A DNA stretch of 64,000 nt from Skermanella sp. TT6 (GTDB taxonomy: Bacteria > Pseudomonadota > Alphaproteobacteria > Azospirillales > Azospirillaceae), in NCBI RefSeq assembly GCF_016653635.2, contig NZ_CP067421.1, forward strand, positions 620,001-684,000, given 5' to 3'. Below are positions 8,846 to 17,263 of the stretch, in pieces; within the stretch, counting starts at the first letter, position 1, and each line of letters begins with the position of its first letter. The notes below the pieces were generated by a model that was not told where the DNA came from, searched no databases, and saw only the letters and a program-made list of their open reading frames with translations. The position numbers and the translations under genes were made by a program.

Positions 8846-9591
8846 TGCACGAAGCGGAAGAACGGCAACTGCGCGTCGATCTGGCGGCCGCCTACCGGCT
8901 GCTGGCCCATTACGGCATGGACGACATGATCTACACGCACACGTCCGTGCGGCTGCCGGGGGAGGGGCATCGTTTCCTGATCAACCCCTACGGCATGACC
9001 TTCGACGAGATCCGGGCCAGCGACCTCGTCACGGTCGACCTGGACGGCCAGCTTGCCGAACCCGGTCTGGCGGAGGACCTGAACCAGCGGGTCAATCCGG
9101 CTGGATTCACCATCCATTCCGCGATCCACATGTCCAGGCCCGACGCGCTCTGCGTCATGCACACCCATACCCTGGCCGGAATGACGGTCGCCGCCCTCAA
9201 GAGCCCGCTCCTGATGCTCAACCAGATGAGCATGGAGTTCTACGACGGCGTCGCCTACCACGCCTACGAGGGCATCGCGCTCGACCTGTCGGAGCGCGAC
9301 CGCCTTGCCCGCGATCTCGGCGGCAAGCCCGCGATGATCCTGGAGAACCATGGCTTGCTGACTGTCGGCCGCTCGGTGGCCGAGGCCTTCTACCACATGT
9401 ATTACCTGGAGATGAGCTGCCGCATCCAGGTCGCCGCGATGCAGACCGGTGCCGAACTGGCGATTCCGCCCGAACCGCTGGTGGCCCACGCCGCCGCCCA
9501 GTTCGAGGCCGGCGCTACGCCCAAGGGAACGCGGATGTGGCCGGCGCTGTTGCGGAAACTCGATCGCCTCGATCCCGGCTACCGGGACTGA
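8842..9591 (+). CDS. Class II aldolase/adducin family protein
   Basis: A 249-residue protein with the fold of fuculose-phosphate aldolase. Zinc ligands are visible as HTHT in CVMHTHTLAGM and the C-terminal NHG of LENHGLLTVG. It likely cleaves or decarboxylates a hydroxy-acid or epimerises a sugar phosphate. Being the last gene of the operon that begins with tetR, it may carry out the final carbon-carbon cleavage of the pathway. The ATG overlaps the preceding stop (ATGA). Confidence 0.85.
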   Translation: MMHEAEERQLRVDLAAAYRLLAHYGMDDMIYTHTSVRLPGEGHRFLINPYGMTFDEIRASDLVTVDLDGQLAEPGLAEDLNQRVNPAGFTIHSAIHMSRPDALCVMHTHTLAGMTVAALKSPLLMLNQMSMEFYDGVAYHAYEGIALDLSERDRLARDLGGKPAMILENHGLLTVGRSVAEAFYHMYYLEMSCRIQVAAMQTGAELAIPPEPLVAHAAAQFEAGATPKGTRMWPALLRKLDRLDPGYRD

Positions 9592-9865
9592 GCGCCGTCA
9601 CCAGCCTGCCGGAATTGAGCGCGTCAAGTTCTGCAAACATGTCCATGGCATTGCGGGCCGGGTGATCGCCGGGGTGCGGGGCAGCGCCACATCGTGACTC
9701 GGCTCAGACGAATGCCCCTGCGTTAGAAAGGGGTTTTCCTGAGACCGGCTGTCGGGTCCTGGTCGAGGGCGTCATCGCCGCTCCAAACCGGACCCACGCT
9801 GCTTGACCGTTCCGTCGGTGGCGCGCTGCGAAAACTCGCCGCCTGTGACGGCATCAGCCAAATTG
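9592..9865. other. Intergenic spacer between convergent operons
   Basis: A 274-bp region between the rightward aldolase gene and the leftward antiporter operon. I see no gene, no repeat shared with the rest of the window and no convincing terminator with a T-run on either strand. Confidence 0.5.
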
Positions 9866-11506
9866 TCAACCTAAAACAGCATTGAGACCGATGACCGCTG
9901 CCAGAAGGATGGCGCCGCCAATCTGCCACTGCGTCAGCAGCGCCTCCAGGGCGGCCAACCCGGCGGCCACTCGCACGGCGATCGGACGCTTCGGCCGTGC
10001 AAGGGCCGGAACAGGAGGCAGACGGACCCTCGGCATGGCTAGGCGATTGCGTAACGCCAGCAGGTCTCCGGGCGGCACCTGCGGAAGCGGGCGCCAGAGC
10101 AGCCAAGCAAGAACAGGCAGCGCGACAGCGATCGGCAGGACGCCATCGGCGATGGCCGGGGCGGACAGGGGATAGCCCGGCGCCTTACCTGTCCATCGAT
10201 CCCACAGCAGCCAGGGCGCGGCGTATGCGCCGAGTCCGGCGAGGGCCGGCAGCGCAAAGGACGCGGACCAGAACCGTGCCGGCTGCGCTGCCGGCTTGGT
10301 GTGCCACAGCCGCCACAGGAACCAGCCCATCACCAGGGTCGTCGTCACCGAAGACAGGGTCAGGGCAAGGGCCAGTTCGGCAGGCAGCGCTGCCTTCACG
10401 GCAGCCTTGGTCAGCGCCCCGCCGGACAGCGGCACTCCCGCCAGCGACGCCGCGCAAAGCGCCGCTGCGCCCAGGACCAACCAATGATGGACCGGCTTCC
10501 AGGACAAGTACATGACGCCGACCAGCAGGAACAGCGCGCCCTTGGCCAGCCCGTGATGCAGCGCGTAAAAGGGCACCAGTTCGCGCGCCGCGCCGCCGGC
10601 GCCGATCAGCAGGATCATCAGCCCTATCTGGCTGACGGTGGAATAGGCCAGGATCGCCTTGGGGTTGGACTGGGTCAGGCCCCAGATCGCGCCTCCGAAG
10701 GCACCGGCAAGGCCCAGCACGACCAGCAGCTGACCCATCGCCCCCTCCGGGAGGAAGACGATCATTCCGACCAGCCCCGCCTTCACGATCGCCCCTGACA
10801 GCACCGCCGAGGCCGGCACCGGCGCTGCGGGATGGGCCAGCGGCAACCACAGATGCAGCGGCACGAGGCCCGCCTTGATGCCGAAGCCCACGATCAGCAG
10901 CGCGATGGCCAGCGGCGCCTCGGGCGCCCATGCCAAGGCCGCGCGCAGATCCGCGACCAGCAGGCTCTGCGCCGCCGCATTCGCACCCAGGAGCAAACCC
11001 GCCAGCAGCGCCACCTCGCCCAGGACGGCCATGACGATATAGACCCGCCCGGCCGCGAGCGCGGCCGCGCTGCGGTCGTGGACGACCAGCGCCCAGCCTG
11101 CCAGCGACACCGCCGCGAACGAGACGTAGAAGGTCGCGATATCCTGCGCCAGCAGCACCCCCAGATTGCCGGCCAGCGTCAGCCCCCACAGCCCCGCGAA
11201 GACCCCGATCCGCCGGTCCCCCGCCATGCGCTGCGCCGCCAGCCCGGCCAGCACCCAAAGCGCCGCCGTCATCGCCAGCAGCAGAGCGCGCCCCGGGTCC
11301 AGCCCGAGCGACACGCCCAGCAGCAGACCGGGCAGCATCGTCGTCTCCGACAGCGGGTCCAGCGCCAGCCACAGCGCGGGCAGCGGGGCTATCGGCAGCA
11401 CCCGCAGCGTGGTTGCGCGCGACACCGGCAGCACCGCGATGCCCGCCAGCAGCAGCGGCCAGACCAGCACCAGGAACGGAAACAGCGGCCCGGTCCACAG
11501 CGTCAT
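9866..11506 (-). CDS. Mrp/complex I antiporter-like subunit (NuoL/M/N family), third copy
   Basis: A 546-residue, very hydrophobic protein of the proton-conducting transporter family shared by MrpA/MrpD and NuoL/M/N. The core segment GIKAGLVPLHLWLPLAHPAAP with its conserved Lys and His (half-channel residues) and the following SNPKAILAYSTVSQIG block are clear. It is the last gene of the operon and overlaps the previous one by 4 bp. Length is that of MrpD, not of the 750-950-residue MrpA, and the C-terminal MrpA part is encoded elsewhere in the operon. It probably conducts H+ in exchange for Na+ or K+. Confidence 0.88.
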   Translation of the reverse strand: MTLWTGPLFPFLVLVWPLLLAGIAVLPVSRATTLRVLPIAPLPALWLALDPLSETTMLPGLLLGVSLGLDPGRALLLAMTAALWVLAGLAAQRMAGDRRIGVFAGLWGLTLAGNLGVLLAQDIATFYVSFAAVSLAGWALVVHDRSAAALAAGRVYIVMAVLGEVALLAGLLLGANAAAQSLLVADLRAALAWAPEAPLAIALLIVGFGIKAGLVPLHLWLPLAHPAAPVPASAVLSGAIVKAGLVGMIVFLPEGAMGQLLVVLGLAGAFGGAIWGLTQSNPKAILAYSTVSQIGLMILLIGAGGAARELVPFYALHHGLAKGALFLLVGVMYLSWKPVHHWLVLGAAALCAASLAGVPLSGGALTKAAVKAALPAELALALTLSSVTTTLVMGWFLWRLWHTKPAAQPARFWSASFALPALAGLGAYAAPWLLWDRWTGKAPGYPLSAPAIADGVLPIAVALPVLAWLLWRPLPQVPPGDLLALRNRLAMPRVRLPPVPALARPKRPIAVRVAAGLAALEALLTQWQIGGAILLAAVIGLNAVLG

Positions 11507-12966
11507 TTCAACCACTCCCGCGCGGCGATCAGCGTGGCCCAGCCAAGCGGGCTGAGCGCCGAGGCGGCCAGCAGCCCGACCCCGAGCGAGGCCAGCGCCG
11601 TCAGCACGGCAGGCACGATCATGCCCGGCGACTTCTCGTCGCCCTGCGCGTCCGCAGGGGCGGGCAGCACCCACAGCCTATACAGCAGCGGCAGGAAGTA
11701 AGCCGCGTTCAGCAGGGTCGATGCCGCGAGCACCCCCAGCACCCAGGGCGCACCCGCCTGCAAGGCGCCCATCCCCAGATAGAATTTGGTCACGAACCCG
11801 GCCAAGGGCGGCAGACCGATCATCCCCATCGCCCCGAGCGAGAAGGCCAGCGAGGTCCAGGGCATCCGCGCGCCCATGCCGTTCAGCCCGTGGATCTTCT
11901 TGACGCCCGCCCGCTCGGCGAAGATGCCCGCGCAGAAGAACAGGGTGATCTTCATCAGCCCCTGGTGGACCAGATGCACCAGCCCGCCGATCACCGCGAA
12001 GGGCGACGCCAAGCCCGCCCCCAGCAGGATATAGCTGACCTGGCTGACCGTCGAGAAGGCCAGCCGTTTCTTGATGTCATCCTGCTGCAAGGCCCTGACC
12101 GAGCCCCAGATGATCGTGACCGAGGCCAGCGCCGCCAGCGGCAGCCCTACGCCAAGCTCCACCGCGCGATCGATCCCGAACACATCGAAGGTCACGCGCA
12201 GCACACCGAAGGCCCCGGCCTTGACCACCGCCACCGCATGCAGCAGCGAAGACACGGGCGCAGGCGCCGACATCGCGGCAGGCAGCCAGCCATGCAAAGG
12301 CACCAGCGCGGCCTTGACCCCCAGCCCCGCGATGAAGAGGGCAAAGATGATCCGCAGTTCGGTGTCGCCCAACCGCTCCAGCGGCGCGGGCTGGGTGAAC
12401 AGGATCGGGCCGGTGGTGGCCTCCAGCCAGACGATGGCCACCAGCAGCGCCGCACTGGCCGGCAGCGCATAGCTCAGATAGATGCGGCCCGCGCGCATCG
12501 AATCCTCGGTCTGGCGATGGATCACCAGCGGCCAGGTGGACAGGGTCAGCAGCTCGAAGAAGATGAAGAAGGTGACCAGCGACCCCGACATGGCCAGTCC
12601 CGTCGTCGCGGCGACGCAGAGACTGAAAAAGCCGAAGAAGCGCGACAGGTTCGGCGTATCGCCCAGATAGGCCACCGCATAGATCGTGGTCAGCAGCCAC
12701 AGCACCGCCGACAGCGTCATGAACAGCAGCGCCAGAGCATCCAGATGCAGCGCCAGGAACAGCCCCGGCGCCAGCGGCATCTCCGCCTTGTAGATTGTGC
12801 CCTCGGCCACGGCCACCAGCATGACCGCGATCAGCGCCAGCTTCGTCACCGCGCCGCCGATGGACAGCCCGTTGCGCAACAGATGGGCGTTCTGCGGCAA
12901 AAAGAAGGTCAGCACCGCCGGCAACAGCGAGGTCAGCAGGATCAGAAGCGGAAGAAACGCGCTCAC
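11503..12966 (-). CDS. Mrp antiporter subunit D-like, second copy
   Basis: A 487-residue membrane protein with about 14 helices of the NuoM/MrpD family. The core block GVKAALVPLHGWLPAAM followed by APVSSLLHAV and KKRLAFSTVSQVSYI shows the conserved Lys and His of the ion path. The GTG start (12966) overlaps the preceding stop as GTGA, so translation is coupled. Member of the same antiporter complex as its neighbours. Confidence 0.9.
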   Translation of the reverse strand: MSAFLPLLILLTSLLPAVLTFFLPQNAHLLRNGLSIGGAVTKLALIAVMLVAVAEGTIYKAEMPLAPGLFLALHLDALALLFMTLSAVLWLLTTIYAVAYLGDTPNLSRFFGFFSLCVAATTGLAMSGSLVTFFIFFELLTLSTWPLVIHRQTEDSMRAGRIYLSYALPASAALLVAIVWLEATTGPILFTQPAPLERLGDTELRIIFALFIAGLGVKAALVPLHGWLPAAMSAPAPVSSLLHAVAVVKAGAFGVLRVTFDVFGIDRAVELGVGLPLAALASVTIIWGSVRALQQDDIKKRLAFSTVSQVSYILLGAGLASPFAVIGGLVHLVHQGLMKITLFFCAGIFAERAGVKKIHGLNGMGARMPWTSLAFSLGAMGMIGLPPLAGFVTKFYLGMGALQAGAPWVLGVLAASTLLNAAYFLPLLYRLWVLPAPADAQGDEKSPGMIVPAVLTALASLGVGLLAASALSPLGWATLIAAREWLK

Positions 12967-14423
12967 AGCCCCTCCACCGCGGTTTCCGGCCGGCCGATGT
13001 GAACAAGCTCGAACGGCACCGCCGAAAAGAGTCCCAGAAGGATCGCGGCCAACGCCAGGACAAGGGGCACCCACTCCTCCCACCGGGCGGGACGGTGCAG
13101 GACGACCGCCGGCTCGGGGGCAAGAAGCGCCTCGATCGGGCGATAGAGGTAGATCGCCGCCATCAGCCCGCCGCCCAGCAGGACGATTGCCCACCACCAC
13201 TGGCCCGACGGGAAGGTCGCCGTCAGCAACATGTATTTGGCCGTGAAGGCGCCCGAAGGCGGCAGCCCCATCAACGAGATGGCGGCAAGGCCAAAGGCGA
13301 ATGTCGCCACCGGCAATTCGCGCGCCAGCCCGCGCAGCGCCGCGATCGCGTCATCGCCGACGGCGCGGACGAAGAGGCCCGTGGAGAGAAACATCGAGGC
13401 CTTGGCCAGGGCATGGCTGACGGCATGGAAGATCGTGCCGCTCCAGACGCCGGCGGCCCAGGGCTGGGCGCCGCCCCCGCCTCCTGCCAGCGGAAAGATC
13501 AGGAACAGATAGCCGATCTGGGCGACCGTCGAATAGGCGATGATCGACTTCAGCCGGGTCTGTCCCATGGCGAGCAGCCCGCCATAGACGACCGCCGCCG
13601 CGCCAAGCGCGCCCAGCAGGACCAGCGCCTGCGGGTTGGCGATGTCGGGCATCGTCTCGAACCACAGCCGCACGATGATCAGGAACGAGGCCTTGGGCAC
13701 CAGCGCAGACAGCATGGCCGAGGCGGGCGCGGGCGCCCCCGCATGAGCAGGCGGCAGCCAGACGTGAAAGGGAAACAGCGCCGTCTTGACCGCCAGCCCG
13801 GCGGTGATCAGCGCCAGCGCCAGCCCGTCGGCCGGTGCCGGCGCGCGACCATGGAGCAGCGCGATATCCAGCGTACCATGCCCGCCATAGATGATGACGA
13901 CCCCCAGCAGATACAGCAGGGAGCCGATCAGCGCCCAGATCATGTAGCGCATCGCCGCCGCCAGGGTCGCTGGCTTGCCCGACAGCGCCACCAGCGCCAC
14001 CGCGACCAGCGTCAGCAGTTCCAGCCCGACATAGAGGTTGAACAGATCGCGCGACAGGAAGATCGCGTTGACCGCCCCCCACAGCAGCAGCGCCAGCGGC
14101 CAGAAGCCAAAGGCCGCGCGGCCGTTTCCGGGGGCGAAGTCGCGCGCGGCCGAGGCCAGCACCGCCGTCATCACCAGCGCCGACATGGCCAGGAACGCCA
14201 CCGCCAGCCCGTCGGCCGACAGGGCGATCCCCAGTGGCACCGGCCAGCCGCCCGGCACGAACCCCACCGGCCCTTCGGCCAGCACCCGCGCCGCCAGCAC
14301 GATCGACGCGCCGAGCACCAGAATCGCGGCTCCGGCGCCCGCAAGCACGGCCATGCGCGGCAGGGCGACCGCCACCAGCGCCGCCAGCAGGGGGGCGGCC
14401 AGGGAAATGACGATCGCGCTCAT
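12963..14423 (-). CDS. Mrp antiporter subunit D
   Basis: A 486-residue polytopic protein closest in layout to MrpD/MnhD: AVKTALFPFHVWLPPAHAGAP with the conserved Lys and His, then ASAMLSALVPKASF and LKSIIAYSTVAQIGYL. It follows mrpC directly, as in canonical Mrp operons, so it is the likely true D subunit while the two downstream paralogues are additional antiporter modules. Overlaps mrpC by 4 bp. Confidence 0.9.
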   Translation of the reverse strand: MSAIVISLAAPLLAALVAVALPRMAVLAGAGAAILVLGASIVLAARVLAEGPVGFVPGGWPVPLGIALSADGLAVAFLAMSALVMTAVLASAARDFAPGNGRAAFGFWPLALLLWGAVNAIFLSRDLFNLYVGLELLTLVAVALVALSGKPATLAAAMRYMIWALIGSLLYLLGVVIIYGGHGTLDIALLHGRAPAPADGLALALITAGLAVKTALFPFHVWLPPAHAGAPAPASAMLSALVPKASFLIIVRLWFETMPDIANPQALVLLGALGAAAVVYGGLLAMGQTRLKSIIAYSTVAQIGYLFLIFPLAGGGGGAQPWAAGVWSGTIFHAVSHALAKASMFLSTGLFVRAVGDDAIAALRGLARELPVATFAFGLAAISLMGLPPSGAFTAKYMLLTATFPSGQWWWAIVLLGGGLMAAIYLYRPIEALLAPEPAVVLHRPARWEEWVPLVLALAAILLGLFSAVPFELVHIGRPETAVEGL

Positions 14424-14728
14424 CCGTGGTGACCCGTCTCGTCTTCGGGCAGCACGGCGCTGCCGCTTTCGCGCGCATGGGCCACCACAAGCCCGATCGC
14501 CAGCGCGGTGGCCGAGAGGGCGACCACGATCCCAGTGATGATCAGCGCCTGGGGCACCGGGTCGGGCGTGCTCCCGCGCGAGGCGAAGGCCCCGAAATAG
14601 AGAAAGATTCCCGAGCCGATGACGTTGAAGGCGACAACCCGGCGCAGAAGATGCTTGCTGGCGGTCAGGCCGTAAAACCCCAGCCCGATCAGCGCCGCGC
14701 CGGTCATGGCGAATGCGTCGATCAGCAT
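14420..14728 (-). CDS. mrpC: Mrp antiporter subunit C (NuoK-like)
   Basis: A 102-residue, three-helix protein of the NuoK/MrpC family. The block LRRVVAFNVIGSGIFLYFGA and the following QALIITGIVVALSATALA are characteristic, including the polar residues in the second and third helices. It overlaps the mrpB-like gene by 7 bp and mrpD by 4 bp. MrpC is an obligate partner of MrpD in forming the antiporter. Confidence 0.9.
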   Translation of the reverse strand: MLIDAFAMTGAALIGLGFYGLTASKHLLRRVVAFNVIGSGIFLYFGAFASRGSTPDPVPQALIITGIVVALSATALAIGLVVAHARESGSAVLPEDETGHHG

Positions 14729-15651
14729 CGGCGCCCCTCCGCGCCGCCGGGCCGCTCGCCGGGCGGCCCGAGCACCAGTAGCCCGAGCGTGACGGCGATC
14801 GACAGGGTCAGGAAGATCTCAATGCCGACGATGATCGGCTTGGCGAACGCCTGCGGATAGGTCAGGAACCCCAGCCCCGCCGCTAGCATGGCGATGCCCG
14901 TCAGCAGGAACACCCCCGGCCCGATCACCAGGCCCACGCGCCAGGCCGGCCGGTCCACCCGCGGCGGATCGAGGCGCCCGGCCATCGCGGCCAGGATCCC
15001 CATCGCGGCAAGGACGGTGCCGCCCTGGAATGCGCCTCCAGGCTGATCCGCCCCGGCCCAGACCAGATAGACGCCGACCAGCAGCCCCACCGGCGGCAGG
15101 AAACGCCCCAGGGTGGCCATCGTCCCGCCCTCGCGCGCGTGCTGGCGCAGGCCAAGCGGATTGGCCCAATCCGCGTCGCGCCCCAGCATCCAGACGCCGG
15201 CCAGCGCCGCCAGCAGCACGATGCTTTCCAGCAGGGTGTCCCAGGCCCGGTAGTTCAGCAGCACGGCGGTCACGGGGTTGCCGACGCCGGTCTCGGACAG
15301 GCGCTCGGCGACATCCGCGGTCAGGCCCGGAGCCTCGGGCGTCACGAACCATGCCCAGGCCAGCGTCGCCGACAGCCCCGCCGCCAGGAGCGCGGCCAGT
15401 GGCCGCACGGGCTGCGCGCCCCGCCAGGCCGGCAACCGCCCCGAGGCCGACAAAAGCAGTACGCCCGTCAGGCCCGCGCCGATGGCCCCCTCGGCCAGTG
15501 CCACATCGATGGCGCCGAGCCGAACCCATGCCACCGCGACCAGCAGGCCATAGACGACAAAGAAGACGATGCTGCGAAACACTTGCGTCCCGGCGATCGC
15601 AGCCAGCGCGGTGATAAGGATCAGCGCGCACAGAACAAGGTCAAGCATCAT
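14722..15651 (-). CDS. Mrp antiporter subunit B fused to the C-terminal MrpA (DUF4040) domain
   Basis: A 309-residue membrane protein with two recognisable parts. Residues about 1-85 match the DUF4040/MbhD-like segment that in canonical systems forms the C-terminus of MrpA (RSIVFFVVYGLLVA, IDVALAEGAIGAGL). Residues about 175-300 match MnhB (LPPVGLLVGVYLVWAGADQPGGAF, TVLAAMGIL). The middle carries NYRAWDTLLESIVLLAAL. So the MrpA tail is detached from the antiporter core and joined to B, as in group 2 Mrp and archaeal Mbh modules. Overlaps its neighbours by 11 and 7 bp. Confidence 0.85.
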   Translation of the reverse strand: MMLDLVLCALILITALAAIAGTQVFRSIVFFVVYGLLVAVAWVRLGAIDVALAEGAIGAGLTGVLLLSASGRLPAWRGAQPVRPLAALLAAGLSATLAWAWFVTPEAPGLTADVAERLSETGVGNPVTAVLLNYRAWDTLLESIVLLAALAGVWMLGRDADWANPLGLRQHAREGGTMATLGRFLPPVGLLVGVYLVWAGADQPGGAFQGGTVLAAMGILAAMAGRLDPPRVDRPAWRVGLVIGPGVFLLTGIAMLAAGLGFLTYPQAFAKPIIVGIEIFLTLSIAVTLGLLVLGPPGERPGGAEGRRC

Positions 15652-15937
15652 CGGCAGACCCGCCTCTCAGCAGCGCCGCGCGGGCGACCAGCTGCGCCAC
15701 CGTTCCGGCCGCGACCAGCGCCAGCGCCCAGATCAGAACCAGCTTGGCGATCTGATAGGGGGATCCGGCCTGCAGGGCGACGCCCAGCACTACGAAGCCC
15801 AGCCCCAGATTGTCGGCCTTGGTCAGGGCGTGCAGCCGGCTGAACGTGTCGGGAAACCGCAACAGCCCGACCGTGCCCGCGATGTAGAACACCACGCCGA
15901 TGCCGACCAGCGCGATGGTCAGATAGTCAAGCGTCAT
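15641..15937 (-). CDS. mrpG: Mrp antiporter subunit G
   Basis: A 98-residue protein with three membrane helices and the MnhG signature GLLRFPDTFSRLHALTKADN. In the family, G is one of three small subunits (E, F, G) needed for assembly and activity. The start ATG at 15937 follows GAGGGCCGGGA in the end of mrpF, with which it overlaps by 11 bp. Confidence 0.9.
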   Translation of the reverse strand: MTLDYLTIALVGIGVVFYIAGTVGLLRFPDTFSRLHALTKADNLGLGFVVLGVALQAGSPYQIAKLVLIWALALVAAGTVAQLVARAALLRGGSADDA

Positions 15938-16265
15938 TCCCGGCCCTCTTCCCTGCATCCCTTGGCGCCAGCGCGTCCGGATCCACCTCCTCCTCTTCGG
16001 GATCGCCCAGCCCGTCGGCGCTGGCCGCCTTGACGAAGGCCACCGCCGCCAGCGCCGCCAGCAGCGCCAGTACCAGCGCCACGTCCAGCGCCGCCCAGCC
16101 GGATAGCGGCGCCAGCAGGACGACGACGCCCACGCCCGAACTGCCGGCCAGCTGCGCGGCCATCATCCGGTCCGCCCGACCCGGGCCGCGCCAGACCATC
16201 CACAGCGCCAACCCCAGCGACACCAGGATCAGCGTTGCGGCAAGGTTCAGCCAAGTCTCGATCAT
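15927..16265 (-). CDS. mrpF: Mrp antiporter subunit F
   Basis: A 112-residue protein with three helices and the MnhF pattern RGPGRADRMMAAQLAG, then ALDVALVLALLAALAAVAFVK. An acidic run (DPEEEEVDPD) and basic tail extend it by about 20 residues beyond the usual length. Overlaps mrpE by 4 bp and mrpG by 11 bp. Confidence 0.88.
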   Translation of the reverse strand: MIETWLNLAATLILVSLGLALWMVWRGPGRADRMMAAQLAGSSGVGVVVLLAPLSGWAALDVALVLALLAALAAVAFVKAASADGLGDPEEEEVDPDALAPRDAGKRAGNDA

Positions 16266-16750
16266 GGCGCCTCCTCGGGCAGGCCGATCATACGGGCGAT
16301 TTCGCGCTCATTGGTGGCGATGCCGCTGTGATCGGCGTGACGATCCAGCACATGGACCAGCAGCTTGCCATCCTGCGCGCCGGCCACCAGCGTGCCCGGC
16401 ATCAGCGACAGCTCGGCCCCGAGCGCCACGCGGGCGGTGTCAGGCAGGGCCACCGGCACCACGATCCAATCCGGCGCGATCGGCATTCGCGGCTTGAACG
16501 ACCGCCAGGCCACGTCCACGCCCCCCATGAGCGATCCCAGAAGGAATTTCGGCAGGATAGCGATCAGCCTCAGCATGCCGAGGCGGCGCGAGGGCGGCAG
16601 CAGCGATAGGCTAAGCCAGACCGCGGCCGGGACGGTCAACGCCCCAAAAGCCAGCCCGCCGGGATTGCCCTCGGTCAACACCAACCAGATCGCGCCGAAG
16701 ATCACCGTTCGGTTTACTGCTGAAAAGACCATCAGGCGCTGCCCGGCCAT
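16262..16750 (-). CDS. mrpE: Mrp antiporter subunit E
   Basis: A 162-residue protein of the MnhE family: an N-terminal hydrophobic pair of helices, then LPKFLLGSLMGGVDVAWRSF and the soluble domain with LSLMPGTLVAG and LVHVLDRH. It is the first gene of the eight-gene leftward operon; all eight genes overlap their neighbours by 4-11 bp and are surely one transcript. Role: cation/proton antiport at the inner membrane for Na+ and pH homeostasis. Confidence 0.9.
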   Translation of the reverse strand: MAGQRLMVFSAVNRTVIFGAIWLVLTEGNPGGLAFGALTVPAAVWLSLSLLPPSRRLGMLRLIAILPKFLLGSLMGGVDVAWRSFKPRMPIAPDWIVVPVALPDTARVALGAELSLMPGTLVAGAQDGKLLVHVLDRHADHSGIATNEREIARMIGLPEEAP

Positions 16751-16844
16751 GCTTGCCCAACCTCCGATGACTGGCTCGGCGCAAGGCCGGCATACCCCGA
16801 TTGAAGCCCCAATGTTTGTTTGTCGAAACGCTTTTCAATATTTC

Positions 16845-17024
16845 CGCCATCGGATCGCGAAGACCCGCTGCAAGGTGACGAACCGAGAGGCCTGCGAGGC
16901 TGGGCTTCGGCAGCGCGGCTCGTTGACGATCCGGTTCACGCTGGAGGCGATCGCAGCATGGCAGGCGGCGCCGCGGACCACGCCGGGCGGACAGGCACGC
17001 TACTCGGATCTCGCGATCGAGACA
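16845..17024 (+). pseudogene. Remnant of an IS5-family transposase (N-terminal part)
   Basis: In the 513-bp gap before dpaL, one frame reads about 60 residues resembling the N-terminus of IS5-type transposases (HRIAKTRCKVTN, EAGLRQRGSLTI, AAWQAAPRTTPGGQARYSD, LAIET). There is no proper start context, the rest of the transposase is missing, and no terminal repeats are visible. It is a decayed insertion-sequence fragment. The remaining parts of the gap (16751-16844 and 17025-17196) hold the presumed mrp promoter and nothing else I can support. Confidence 0.55.
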
Positions 17025-17196
17025 TCGGGCGGCTCCCCCATGGAATCCCGTTCCCGTCGGGCCCGTCCGTCACGTGCCTTCGCCCCCTGTTTCGGGAGGG
17101 CTCGGCCTTCGCCGCCCTCCGCCGCTGTCCAGGCGGCCAGTCCGGGCACCGATCACGGGAGGTGTTGACAGGACCGGGAGGGATGGCCAAACTGAG

Positions 17197-17229
17197 TGTT
17201 TGATGAACAAAGTGTTCAACATACGAACA
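17197..17229. promoter_or_regulatory. Candidate IclR operator upstream of dpaL
   Basis: Two adjacent dyads: TGTTTGATGAACA (17197-17209) and TGTTCA-N5-CGAACA (17213-17229). The second matches, with one mismatch, the perfect TGTTCA-N5-TGAACA found between iclR and the E1-alpha gene. It ends 34 bp before the dpaL start. Shared sites link this gene to the adjacent IclR regulator. Confidence 0.65.
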
Positions 17230-17263
17230 TTTCTCTACTCCTGCCCCCGGAGCATGATCTGGA

